Source: Pseudomonas asplenii (GTDB taxonomy: Bacteria > Pseudomonadota > Gammaproteobacteria > Pseudomonadales > Pseudomonadaceae). From it: DNA of 64,000 nt. The position numbers and the translations under genes are program-made. Below the pieces are notes generated by a model that was given only the letters and a program-made list of their open reading frames with translations, was not told where the DNA came from and did no database searches. Where the stretch lies: contig NZ_LT629777.1 of the NCBI RefSeq assembly GCF_900105475.1, positions 2,356,001 to 2,420,000 of the forward strand, given 5' to 3'. Shown here piece by piece: positions 35,566-44,217 of this stretch (positions are counted from its first letter, which is position 1; each line of letters starts with the position of its first letter).

Positions 35566-37505
35566 TCTACGCGTTCCGTCGTATTTTCCTGGTCGAGCCA
35601 GGCATCGACCGATGCCGGCGACATCGGCTTGGAATAGAAATAACCCTGTACCAGCGAGCAGCCCAGGCTGATCAGGGCATCCAGTTCATGGCGGGTTTCC
35701 ACGCCTTCGACAATGCATTCCAACTGCATGTCCAGGCTCAGCGCCACCAGCGATTTGACGATCTTGTAGCTGGCCGGCTTTTCATGCAAGCCGGTGACGA
35801 AACTGCGATCGATCTTGATCTTGGTGAAGGCCAGCGAGTGCAATTGGCTGAGGCTGGAGTAACCGGTGCCGAAGTCGTCGAGGGAAATGCCACAGCCCAG
35901 CCGCCGGAAGCCATCGATGGTCCGTTGCACCTGGGGGATGTCCTGCATGGTCGCCGTCTCGGTGATTTCCAGGTCCAGCCGGCGGGGATCGAAACCGCTC
36001 GCCACGATCACTTCGACGATCTGTTGCGCCACCTCGTCGGAGGCGCAGTCATGGGCCGAGAGGTTGAACGAGAGGCGAATGTCGGCCGGCCAACCGTTGG
36101 CCGTCGCCAGGGCCTTGCGCAGCAGCGGCGGCGTCAGGCGGTTGATCAGGCCGATCCGCTCGGCCACGGGGATGAAGCGGTAGGGCGACACGTCACCCAG
36201 CTTGGGGCTGTGCCAGCGAGCCAGTGCTTCAAAGGAGACAGTGCGGCGGGTGCGCAGATCGATCACCGGCTGGAACACCAGATGGAATTCCTGCTCGATA
36301 TCCGCCCGGCGCAGGGCCTGTTCGGTCACGCCTTCATGCAGCAGTTGCTGATGGTGACTGGCGGTGAACATCGACATCGAGCCGCGGCTGGTTCGCTTGC
36401 TGTGATAGAGCGCGTAGTCGGCGTATTCGAATGCCTCGATGGCGTTGGTCGCCATGTCCGGGAAGGTCGCCATGCCCAGGGAACCGCCGATCTGCACCGG
36501 CAGGTCGGTCAGCAGGAACGGCGTGGCGAGGGCTTCGCAAACCCGCTGGCCGAATGAGACCAATGTCTGGTCGCTGGCATCGTTGCTCAGGATCAGCGCG
36601 AACTCGTCGCCGCCCAGGCGCGCCAGGTGCATGTTGTCTTCCAGCAGACCGTTCAGGCGTTGGCCGACCTGGGCCAGCAGGCGGTCGCCGACGCTGTGGC
36701 CGAACTGGTCGTTGACCGGCTTGAAACCGTCGAGGTCGATGATGCCCACTGCCAGGCGCGAACCGCTGGCTTGGGCCTTGGCCATTTCGGTGTCGAGGGT
36801 CGTGAAGAACTGCCGGCGATTGGGCAGCCCGGTCAGGCTGTCTTCGTTGGCCAGCCTGAGGTTTTCATCGCTCAGTTGTTCGGCCTGGGCCTGGGCGTCG
36901 ACCAGCCGGGTAAAGGCCCGGTAATGGTTGTTGAGGATCACCAGCATGGTGATGGAGACCAGCACCACGTTCAGTGCAGTGGCGAGGAACGCGCTGTTGC
37001 CCATCGTCGAGAAAAACACCACGAAGACCAGGTTGACGATCAGCGCGGTACTCTGCGCGGCTGGACGCAGGTGCATCATGCTGAAGATCACCCCGATCAC
37101 GGTGATCGCCATGTAGAAGGCAACGTGGGATTGCGCGTAGATGTCGCCATAGGGGAACAGGGCCACCGACCACAGGGCAAAGGCTGTCGCAATCGGCGGA
37201 GCGAGGAGGGTGGTGCGAACCAGTGCGCGCAGGATCAGCTCGGGCGCGGGCGGATGATGACGCATGCGCCACCACATGGTGCCGCGGATACCGCAGATCA
37301 GGGTCATGGCCACGGGGATGTAGAGGGAAAGCCAGAGTGGCGCGCTCTCCACGTGGGTCGCGACCAGGGCCCAGGTATTGACGATCAGGATGAAATACAT
37401 CAGCGGCAGTTGACGAGCCAGCGCGATGTACTGGGCCTTGAGCAGCCGTGGGTTATCCAGGGGCAGAGACATGAGAATCTGAAGTTTCTTGAATGGACCT
37501 GGCAT
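35559..37505 (-). CDS. Membrane GGDEF-EAL cyclic-di-GMP protein
   Basis: A 648-residue inner-membrane protein. The N-terminal 195 residues contain about five or six transmembrane segments, e.g. MYFILIVNTWALVATHVE and FVVFFSTMGNSAFLATALNV, of a MASE-type sensor. The GGDEF domain (about 210-380) has an intact active site at residues 298-302 and the metal loop GIIDLDGFKPVND; no RxxD inhibitory site precedes it (EDNM at that place). The EAL domain (390-645) has SFEALARWH (Glu426) and the loop LDDFGTGYSSL. Both activities are possible; which one dominates cannot be read. The start is uncertain: ATG 37505 or 37472. Its stop overlaps the LRR gene. Confidence 0.88.
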   Translation of the reverse strand: MPGPFKKLQILMSLPLDNPRLLKAQYIALARQLPLMYFILIVNTWALVATHVESAPLWLSLYIPVAMTLICGIRGTMWWRMRHHPPAPELILRALVRTTLLAPPIATAFALWSVALFPYGDIYAQSHVAFYMAITVIGVIFSMMHLRPAAQSTALIVNLVFVVFFSTMGNSAFLATALNVVLVSITMLVILNNHYRAFTRLVDAQAQAEQLSDENLRLANEDSLTGLPNRRQFFTTLDTEMAKAQASGSRLAVGIIDLDGFKPVNDQFGHSVGDRLLAQVGQRLNGLLEDNMHLARLGGDEFALILSNDASDQTLVSFGQRVCEALATPFLLTDLPVQIGGSLGMATFPDMATNAIEAFEYADYALYHSKRTSRGSMSMFTASHHQQLLHEGVTEQALRRADIEQEFHLVFQPVIDLRTRRTVSFEALARWHSPKLGDVSPYRFIPVAERIGLINRLTPPLLRKALATANGWPADIRLSFNLSAHDCASDEVAQQIVEVIVASGFDPRRLDLEITETATMQDIPQVQRTIDGFRRLGCGISLDDFGTGYSSLSQLHSLAFTKIKIDRSFVTGLHEKPASYKIVKSLVALSLDMQLECIVEGVETRHELDALISLGCSLVQGYFYSKPMSPASVDAWLDQENTTERVEC

Positions 37506-37760
37506 TAGCACAAGACCCTCTGTGGTCGTGGTCGATACAGCTCCTTCTGCGTAAAAGCAGCTTCGCACATGCCTCATTATGAAGTTCAGGTGCGCGCAGG
37601 CCGATCTGTGCCGGCTTTACTCTGTTTCGGCTGAGTGGGCGAGTTCTGGAGGGGGCGTATGGCTTTTGGAGGGTTTAGAGAATGAGAGACGATCAACGGT
37701 GGTGGATGCGTGCTTCGATAAAAGGCCGGGTTGGCGCGAGAGAAGGTGAGTGGCGTAGCC

Positions 37761-37793
37761 AGTCCTGAAACCGCAGTAAACCTTTTCAGGACT
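37761..37793. terminator. Hairpin downstream of the large glycosyltransferase gene
   Basis: AGTCCTGAAA and TTTCAGGACT form a perfect 10-bp stem with a 13-nt loop in the 247-bp gap between the GGDEF-EAL start and the glycosyltransferase stop. No U-tract follows on the minus strand, so it may be a weak terminator or a binding site. The rest of the gap shows nothing I recognise. Confidence 0.45.
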
Positions 37794-37824
37794 GGACAGA
37801 GTGAAGAACTGCCAGGCGGATCAT

Positions 37825-40800
37825 TCAATCCGCCAGCCAGGCTTGTCGCCATGTCAACAGGTTGGCATCCCTGAGCATCCAGTTATCGAGCACCAGGCTG
37901 CGCAGCGCATCTCCGGCCTCGGCGCTGGCGTCGGGTTCAGAGAGATGTTCGCCAATAGCGGCAATCCAGTCTTCTGGCTTGTTCCGGACCCGGGTCACCG
38001 GCAAGTCACCGCGATAACAAGGAATGTCCGAACAGATCACCGGGAAGCCACAGGCACCGTATTCCAATAAGCGTAAATTGCTTTTGCACGCGTTGAAAAA
38101 ATGATCTTCCAGGGGAGCCAAGGCCAGATCCAGGTTCAAGCTGGCCAGTTTTTCCGGGTATTGCTCGATACTCACGCCTGCATGGAACTCATGGACATAA
38201 GCGCGCAGTGTCGGTGGGCACATGCCCAGGAAGACCCATTCCACTTCCCTTGCCAGTTCACGAACCACTTCGGCGATGACTTGCAAGTCGCTCTCATGGG
38301 TCGAGCCGCCAGCCCAGCCGACCCGAGGCTTGCGGCCTTGTCGGCGATGGCTGGTCAGGCCGCCCCACCACTGGGCAGGCAGGCGATTCTCGACCACGCG
38401 GATGTCGCTGTTGAAACCCTTCAGGGCCTCGGCCAGCGGCTCGGTCGAGACCACTAGACGGTCGCACAGGCCCACCGCTTCCCTGAGACGCAGGGCGATG
38501 TCCCTGGGAAGCCGTTCACGGCTTGCGTGGCTGGCGGGTACGTCGAGTACATAATCATCCAACTCGTAAACCTTGAAGGCCTTGGAGAAGGCCTGGGTGT
38601 TCTGAATGATTTCCAACTGAGGCGTCGTAAACTGCCGCTGGAAAATGATCGTATCCGGTGCCAGGCGCTCCAGTTGTACCGGTTGAAGCATTCGCTTGCT
38701 CTCCGTGCCCTCGATCAGGTGCGCTGCTTTCAGGGCCTCTAGAGGCTGGTGCACGCGATAATGACCGCTGCCAAACGCATCGCCCGGGTAGCACAGCGCA
38801 TAAGGCAGGGAGCGACTGCTGAATGCCTGCCAGCCGGTATCGCTGCAGTATTCGTGGGCGAAGCCGTTACCCTCCAGGGTCAGGTTGCGGTTGTAGGCCG
38901 GATCGTTGGTGAGCAGCGGCAGCCAACGTCGGTACATGACTGATTGTTCGCGCTTGAAGCGCTCGCGCTTGGCTTGCAGCGTGGTTGTGTCGACCTTGTT
39001 CTGGCTCACGCTGGCTTCGTGCATGAGCAGTGCATAGGGTGTCCAGACGATCAAGTGGCCTGTCTGGCCGACCTTCAGGCACAGATCCACGTCGTTATAG
39101 GACACCTGCAGACCGGCCTCGTCCATGCCGCCCACCTGGCGGTAGAGGTCGGTGCGGATCATCAGGCAGGCTGCGGTCACCGCACTATAGTTCTGATCAA
39201 CCTGCAGACGGTGAAGGTAGCCATTGGACTGCATCGGGTCGCCGATGAAGGGATGGTCTGCCACGCTGCGCAATCCCAGTACCACGCCTGCGTGCTGGAT
39301 AGTCCCGTTGGGGTATAACAATTTTGCACCAGCGATGCCTACTTCCGGTCGTCGGGCATGCTGCAGCAGTGCGTCAAGCCAGCCCCCATCAATGACTGCG
39401 GTGTCATTGTTGAGCAGCACCAGGTAATCGCCACGGGCCTGGCTGACGGCAAAATTATTGATTGCCGAATAGTTGAATGGATGAGGGTAACGCAGGATGC
39501 GTACCTGGGACGCGTTCAGACGCTCCATTTCCCCGAACCAGGTCCGGGCTTCGGCGGTTTCACTGTTGTTGTCGACGATGAGCAGTTCGTAGTTCGGGTA
39601 GCGGGTTTTCTCCATCAGGCTTTCGATGCAGCGCATCAGCATCGGCAGTTGATCCTTGGTGGGAATCACGATGGACACCAATGGCTCGCCGATGTGTTGG
39701 TAGGTTACCCGGTTGATCATCGGCAAAGGCCCTGGGCTCAACTCATGGGCCACATCCAGGCGCTGCAGGTGTGCTTGGACGATCGATCCGCTGTGGGCGA
39801 TAACCTGTGGCTCGCCGAGCCACAGGCCAAGGCTGATGGTCTGATGCACCAGCACGTCAGCGAGGTGCCTGACGGTGCCCAACCCGTGAGTTTCGAGCAG
39901 CCGATAGAGCAGGTCATGGGGCGCCAGTTCGGTGAAGGCGGGATCGAAACCATCGGCACCCAGTGCGGCTTCCCGGCTGAAGGCCAGGGCTCGGCCGACA
40001 TACGGATAACTGCGCAACAGGTCCAGGTTCAGGTCCGGCTTGAAAACCGGGTTCTGGCAACCCGCTGCGGTCAGTGAGTCTTCATCGCTGTAGCAAGCGC
40101 TGATGCCGGGATTCAGGGCGATACTCTCGGCCAGCAGCAATAATGCGTGGGGATCGAGTTGGTCGCCGCCCCTTAGCAGATAGCACCAGTCGACCTGAAT
40201 CTCCTGCAGCAGCTCATTGAGCTGGCTCGGCCAGGACTCAGCCCGTGGTAACCAGATCAGATTGTCGGCCGGCGGCGCCCCTAGCGGTTCGGCGTCCGAC
40301 AGCACCGCGATGGCTGCCGCTCGATAAAGCTGACGGTCAATGCTTTCCAGACAGGAGCGCAACTGCGTAATGTCACCGGTGGTATCGGTCACTACCAACA
40401 AAATATCCGGTTGCCGTGGCCAACTCGCCAGGCGCGCTGGCAAGTTTTCGAGTTCGGCGGGAGACAGTTGGCGGGAGTCCAGCCAGCGTTGGTACTGTTC
40501 GATATGGCGCTGTTGCTTGCCGATATTGGCCAGCACACCGAAAAAGCGTTCGAGGGCGTGTGCCAGAGTGCCGTTGAGCTGGTCGCGTTCAGCTTCGAAG
40601 TCCTTGTTCGTCAGGTGCATTCGTTCCAGTAGGAGCAAAGCTTCGGTGCGTACGAAGAACATGGTGCCGGCAAAAAAATCCGCCTCTTCGATTTGCCGGG
40701 GATCGATGTCGGCCCGCTTGGCCAGGGCGACCAAGTGCAGGCGGTTGCTTTCATCGAGTTGTTTGGTGACGGGAAGCCGGTATCCCTCGTGGCCGAGCAT

Positions 40801-41274
40801 TGGATGATGCGTCGGGTCGCAAAGATGTTCCACTGAGCGACGGAACCGCACAGGGTCCAGCAGGTAATCGAAAAGCTCATCGGACCAGGAATTGCTTTTC
40901 CCCGGGTGTGTGGAACGCTTGGTATGCAGCTTGAGCAGCGTGTGGATCTTATCGGCACGCAGAAGCGGCAGCAGCCGTAGAAATGGCAAAACATCTCTGC
41001 CCTGGTTGGGCACTCGGTACAGTGAGTGACCGAGCCCGCTGGCGGCCAGCAGGTTGCGTACCTTCTCTTCATGGCCGGCGACGCAGGTTACGTACAGGTG
41101 CAGACGTTCATGCAACTCAGCCAAACGCAGCAAAATGCTTTTTAGCACTTCAGGGTAGTACGCATGGATGACGACACCGATGGGGGGATTGCTGCCTTCA
41201 AAAGAAGGTTGCTCCTCGACCAGTGCTTCAAGCTCATTGGCGAATGTGTCATCACGCCATTTACCGTCTTGCAT
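37825..41274 (-). CDS. Multi-domain glycosyltransferase (RgpF + GT2 + GT4-like)
   Basis: A 1149-residue protein. Residues 25-270 resemble rhamnan synthesis protein F (RgpF): PIGVVIHAYYPEVLKSIL, the nucleotide site VPNQGRDVLPFLRLLP and LKLHTKRSTH. Residues 295-500 look like an inactive or divergent GT2 unit with YSDEDSLTAAG. Residues 530-790 are a complete GT2 domain (VSIVIPTKDQLPMLMRCIESL, LLNNDTAVIDGGWLDALLQH, AGAKLLYPNGTIQHAGVVLG). Residues 850-1149 resemble a GT4/GT1 fold with GWAGGSTHESDLQVI and LAPLEDHFFNACKSNLRLLEYGA. It probably builds a surface glycan in several steps. The start follows GAAAGGA. No other glycan genes are next to it. Confidence 0.85.
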   Translation of the reverse strand: MQDGKWRDDTFANELEALVEEQPSFEGSNPPIGVVIHAYYPEVLKSILLRLAELHERLHLYVTCVAGHEEKVRNLLAASGLGHSLYRVPNQGRDVLPFLRLLPLLRADKIHTLLKLHTKRSTHPGKSNSWSDELFDYLLDPVRFRRSVEHLCDPTHHPMLGHEGYRLPVTKQLDESNRLHLVALAKRADIDPRQIEEADFFAGTMFFVRTEALLLLERMHLTNKDFEAERDQLNGTLAHALERFFGVLANIGKQQRHIEQYQRWLDSRQLSPAELENLPARLASWPRQPDILLVVTDTTGDITQLRSCLESIDRQLYRAAAIAVLSDAEPLGAPPADNLIWLPRAESWPSQLNELLQEIQVDWCYLLRGGDQLDPHALLLLAESIALNPGISACYSDEDSLTAAGCQNPVFKPDLNLDLLRSYPYVGRALAFSREAALGADGFDPAFTELAPHDLLYRLLETHGLGTVRHLADVLVHQTISLGLWLGEPQVIAHSGSIVQAHLQRLDVAHELSPGPLPMINRVTYQHIGEPLVSIVIPTKDQLPMLMRCIESLMEKTRYPNYELLIVDNNSETAEARTWFGEMERLNASQVRILRYPHPFNYSAINNFAVSQARGDYLVLLNNDTAVIDGGWLDALLQHARRPEVGIAGAKLLYPNGTIQHAGVVLGLRSVADHPFIGDPMQSNGYLHRLQVDQNYSAVTAACLMIRTDLYRQVGGMDEAGLQVSYNDVDLCLKVGQTGHLIVWTPYALLMHEASVSQNKVDTTTLQAKRERFKREQSVMYRRWLPLLTNDPAYNRNLTLEGNGFAHEYCSDTGWQAFSSRSLPYALCYPGDAFGSGHYRVHQPLEALKAAHLIEGTESKRMLQPVQLERLAPDTIIFQRQFTTPQLEIIQNTQAFSKAFKVYELDDYVLDVPASHASRERLPRDIALRLREAVGLCDRLVVSTEPLAEALKGFNSDIRVVENRLPAQWWGGLTSHRRQGRKPRVGWAGGSTHESDLQVIAEVVRELAREVEWVFLGMCPPTLRAYVHEFHAGVSIEQYPEKLASLNLDLALAPLEDHFFNACKSNLRLLEYGACGFPVICSDIPCYRGDLPVTRVRNKPEDWIAAIGEHLSEPDASAEAGDALRSLVLDNWMLRDANLLTWRQAWLAD

Positions 41275-41773
41275 CCTTTCTCTCCAGCGTATAAGTCAGT
41301 TGGGTGCTTATCGGCATTGAAACTGGGTTCCAGATCAACCTGATACACGACCCGGACCTATTCTTGATATCCCAATACGGTCTTGGAGCGGCCTCGCGTA
41401 TTATCACGAACTCCCATGCATACAGCCAGCAAAGGCATGAGGATCATGCTCTTCCTTATCGCTACTGGGCTGGGCCGTTTGAGGATGACTTTTCAACAGG
41501 CATTAAAAAGCCGGCTTGTGGCCGGCTTCTCGGGGACGGGTTTGGCTCATTTTTGGTAAGCCTCGCCCGCCTTCAAAAGGTACATGCAAAAAAACTGCAA
41601 TGTCTGAGCGGAGTACGCTGTGCATGAGTCTTGCACAGTGTCTGTGGGAGCGCTGACCTGCTTTTGCGGGGCGCTGCCCGAGTGTGGGGCGCAGGATACC
41701 CACATTTGCGACATCTGCCCAGCGAAAACCGCCACGTAGAGCGGTCGTTTTTAGAAAAAGCAGCATTTCGAAA
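41275..41773. other. 499-bp intergenic region with one minus-strand terminator and REP-like remnants
   Basis: Apart from the terminator at 41505-41528, this stretch contains a partial REP-like arm (TCTGTGGGAGCGCTGACC near 41639) and short AT-rich runs. Small open frames here show no family resemblance and no ribosome-binding site, so I call none of them. Confidence 0.5.
41505..41528 (-). terminator. Rho-independent terminator, minus strand
   Basis: AAGCCGGC and GCCGGCTT form an 8-bp stem with a 5-nt loop; on the minus strand it is followed by TTTTTAATG. It lies 246 bp past the stop of the CI-like repressor gene, so it may serve that transcript or a short unseen one. Confidence 0.7.
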
Positions 41774-42523
41774 CTATTTGAACGGTACGGGCGGGCGGCG
41801 TTTGTTCAGGGTCGACCACCAGAATACCCAGCCGAGGATCTGGATGCCCTGGCGCTCGATCTCATCGGCGCTGAACACTTCGTCAGGGTATTCTTCGCTG
41901 TTGTGGCTACGCAGCCGTAACGCGCCGGCCGGCAGGCGGTAGACGTACTTCACCCGCAGCATGCCGTCGTGCTCCAGCGCATAGATCTCGCCATCCACCA
42001 CCTGGGTCAGGCTGCGGTCGATGGCGATGGTGGAGCCGTCCTCGATCTTTTCAGCCATGCCGTTACCGGTCATTGGCGCACAGATGGCCTGGTCCGGTTC
42101 GACGCCCATGGCCTGCAGGATGCGATACGGCAGACGCACCTTGCGCCCGGGGACGACGGCCACCTGAGTGCGCCTGGAACCGGGTCCCGTGGGGGTTTCC
42201 TTGTAGAGCGGGAGCTGGACGTCGTTGCCTTCGGTGGTGGCCAGGTTATCCCGGGCCGAGTAGGGCTCTTTTTCGCCAGCGGGCAGTTCGTCTTCCGTTT
42301 CGCTGGTATTGGTACCGGGATGCTTCGGACCGTCGCCCGTACGCAGCCAGCGGCTGTTGACGCACAGCAACTCCGCGATCTCATCCATGCGTGCCATCGG
42401 GATACCACGCTTGAACCAATTATTGACGTGCTGCGGCGTCACTTGCCGGTTGGCAGCGAAGTCCGAAGCGGAAAGATGGCACTCCCGCAGGAGAGCTCTT
42501 AAGCGATCACCTGATGTATTCAT
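41774..42523 (-). CDS. CI/LexA-like repressor with non-catalytic S24 domain
   Basis: A 249-residue repressor. Residues 1-60 are a Cro/CI helix-turn-helix (HLSASDFAANRQVTPQHVNN). Residues 120-235 resemble the S24 (LexA/CI) peptidase, with the sequence APMTGNGMAEKIEDGSTIAI. In functional S24 proteins the third residue of this motif is the catalytic serine (typically GDSM); here it is glycine at 155. The general-base lysine is present as Lys192 (RVKYVY). The family normally self-cleaves when RecA is activated; this protein probably cannot. I chose ATG 42523, just before the HTH. Neighbours are a terminator and operator-like palindromes at 42553 and 42656. Related pyocin regulators (PrtR type) have this layout. 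Confidence 0.82.
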   Translation of the reverse strand: MNTSGDRLRALLRECHLSASDFAANRQVTPQHVNNWFKRGIPMARMDEIAELLCVNSRWLRTGDGPKHPGTNTSETEDELPAGEKEPYSARDNLATTEGNDVQLPLYKETPTGPGSRRTQVAVVPGRKVRLPYRILQAMGVEPDQAICAPMTGNGMAEKIEDGSTIAIDRSLTQVVDGEIYALEHDGMLRVKYVYRLPAGALRLRSHNSEEYPDEVFSADEIERQGIQILGWVFWWSTLNKRRPPVPFK

Positions 42524-42552
42524 GAACACAGAGTTTACTGGCGCGTCACATC

Positions 42553-42566
42553 CGTTTAAATAAACG
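42553..42566. promoter_or_regulatory. Operator-like palindrome, proximal to the CI-like gene
   Basis: CGTTTA-AA-TAAACG is a perfect inverted repeat 30 bp upstream of the repressor start codon. A second copy of the GTTTA/TAAAC arms lies about 100 bp further upstream at 42656. Confidence 0.5.
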
Positions 42567-42655
42567 AGGTGTTCAAAAATGGTCTGAAAAAGCACACAAG
42601 GTGATTGATTTCGTTGACTATTCCTACGCCAGTGCCTGTTTAGGCAAGGGTGAAT

Positions 42656-42670
42656 GTTTATCCATTAAAC
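42656..42670. promoter_or_regulatory. Operator-like palindrome, distal
   Basis: GTTTA-TCCAT-TAAAC is an inverted repeat with the same arms as the site at 42553 but a five-base spacer. It lies 130-150 bp upstream of the CI-like repressor gene. Confidence 0.4.
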
Positions 42671-42700
42671 GCTCCCTCTGTTTTCAGGTAAAGCAGGCAT

Positions 42701-42724
42701 AAAAAACCCCGGCGGACCGGGGTT
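42701..42724 (-). terminator. Rho-independent terminator of ppa
   Basis: AACCCCGG and CCGGGGTT form an 8-bp stem around a 4-nt loop, followed on the minus strand by TTTT, 28 bp beyond the ppa stop. Confidence 0.9.
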
Positions 42725-42751
42725 CTTTATCAGCACGGATCGGTGGATGAA

Positions 42752-43279
42752 TCAGCCCTTGTAGGCGGCCACCGATTTGGTGATTTCGGCGCGGGCAGCG
42801 TCAGCATTGCCCCAGCCTTCGATCTTCACCCACTTGCCTTTCTCGAGATCCTTGTAGTTCTCGAAGAAGTGCTTGATCTGCTCCAGCAGCAGTGCCGGCA
42901 GGTCGGTGTATTCCTTCACGTCGACGTACAGCTGGGACAGCTTGTCGTGAGGGACTGCGATGACCTTGGCATCGCCGCCGCCGTCGTCGGTCATGTGCAG
43001 GATGCCGACCGGACGGGCACGGATCACCGAACCTGGGGTAACCGGGTAAGGGGTCACGACCAGCACGTCGAGGGGATCACCGTCGTCGGCCAGGGTGTTT
43101 GGGATGAAACCGTAGTTGGCCGGGTAGAACATCGGGGTGGCCATGAAACGGTCAACGAACAGGCAGTCGCTGTCTTTGTCGATTTCGTATTTGATCGGCG
43201 CGTGGTTGGCCGGGATTTCGATCGCGACGTAGATGTCGTTCGGCAGGTCTTTACCAGCCGGAATCTTGCTGTAGCTCAT
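42752..43279 (-). CDS. ppa: Inorganic pyrophosphatase
   Basis: A 175-residue family I soluble pyrophosphatase that hydrolyses pyrophosphate to two phosphates and pulls biosynthetic reactions forward. Metal-binding acidic residues lie in [30 protein letters not shown] (the D-x-D-P-x-D core) and [13 protein letters not shown]. Length and motif spacing are typical of the bacterial hexameric enzyme. It is a single gene with its own terminator. Confidence 0.97.
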   Translation of the reverse strand: MSYSKIPAGKDLPNDIYVAIEIPANHAPIKYEIDKDSDCLFVDRFMATPMFYPANYGFIPNTLADDGDPLDVLVVTPYPVTPGSVIRARPVGILHMTDDGGGDAKVIAVPHDKLSQLYVDVKEYTDLPALLLEQIKHFFENYKDLEKGKWVKIEGWGNADAARAEITKSVAAYKG

Positions 43280-43400
43280 TGGGCGATGCTCCCGTTAGTT
43301 GACCAGAAATCTGGTTGGAATGACCAAAAAGTGGCGGCGATTATAGGCACATTCCGGGGTGGATGCCACGTATTGCAGGACGTGCGGCCCCGGCGCGCGA

Positions 43401-44213
43401 TCAGCCGGCAGACTGATAGTGCGGGTCGTGTTCCTGCAGCTTGCGCAGGCGCGCCAGCGGGTCCTGGCGGTAGAACGCACGCAGTTGCTCGTAGACCTTC
43501 GGGTAGGCGGTGTCCAGCAAATCCGGGGCACTGAAGAAGTATTCGCTGGTCACCGCGAAGAATTCCGCCGGGTTTTCCGCGGCATAGGGGTCGATCGCGG
43601 TTTCGGCGTCGGGGTCATGGTCCAGTTGGCGATTGAGGTCGTCATAGGCGTGTTGCATCGCCGTGGCCCAGTCGCCGATCCGCATGTCGCTGTGCAGCGG
43701 CGGCAGGCCATTGGCATCGCCGTTGAGCATGTCGAGCTTGTGCGCCAGTTCGTGGATCACCAGGTTGTAGCCTTCCCAGGCGCCACTGGCGAGTACGCCG
43801 GGCCAGGCGAGAATGACCGGGCCACGGTGCCAGGCTTCGCCGCTGTGTTCGGCATCCCACTCGTGCTCGACCCCGCTGGCATCGCGATGACGCTGGGGGC
43901 TGAGGAAGTCGTCCGGGTACAGCACGATTTCATGAAAGCCGGCATACCATTCCAGGTCGCCCAGGTGCAGCAACGGCAGTTGCGCCTGGGCGGCCAGCAG
44001 CAGGCGGCTGTACTGATCCAGCTCGACTCCCGGCAGGGCGCTCAGATGCTTGTCGGCGAGGAACAGCACGCTGTGCTCCAGCAGCCAGCGATCTTCTGCT
44101 TCGCTCAGGCCATCGAGGAAACTCAGGTGTTCGCGCACCCGCTGCCAGGTTTCACCGGCGACGGGATGGCGGGCCAGGGTTCGGCGGCGCCGCCAGGCAC
44201 TCAACGACCACAC
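43401..44213 (-). CDS. mtfA: MtfA-like zinc peptidase (M90 family)
   Basis: A 270-residue cytoplasmic protein with the zinc motif VIHELAHKLDMLNG (HExxH) in its centre and a later ENPAEFFAVTSEYFF segment that supplies the third ligand, as in MtfA. In E. coli MtfA binds the Mlc repressor and has aminopeptidase activity. I chose GTG 44213 (VWSLSAWRRRRTLARHP) because it begins four bases after the DedA stop; an upstream in-frame codon at 44249 would overlap dedA by 32 bases and adds a proline-rich leader not seen in the family. Confidence 0.87.
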   Translation of the reverse strand: MWSLSAWRRRRTLARHPVAGETWQRVREHLSFLDGLSEAEDRWLLEHSVLFLADKHLSALPGVELDQYSRLLLAAQAQLPLLHLGDLEWYAGFHEIVLYPDDFLSPQRHRDASGVEHEWDAEHSGEAWHRGPVILAWPGVLASGAWEGYNLVIHELAHKLDMLNGDANGLPPLHSDMRIGDWATAMQHAYDDLNRQLDHDPDAETAIDPYAAENPAEFFAVTSEYFFSAPDLLDTAYPKVYEQLRAFYRQDPLARLRKLQEHDPHYQSAG

Positions 44214-44217
44214 GGTT

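Noticed and set aside
35265..36557. A 430-codon plus-strand frame
   Set aside because: Antisense to the LRR and GGDEF-EAL genes, both of which have clear repeats or active-site motifs.
37578..37824. Small genes in the gap after the glycosyltransferase
   Set aside because: Short frames here lack start signals and similarity; only a hairpin is supportable.
41503..41766. A small minus-strand gene of 87 codons
   Set aside because: It spans a terminator and a REP-like arm, has no ribosome-binding site and no recognisable family.
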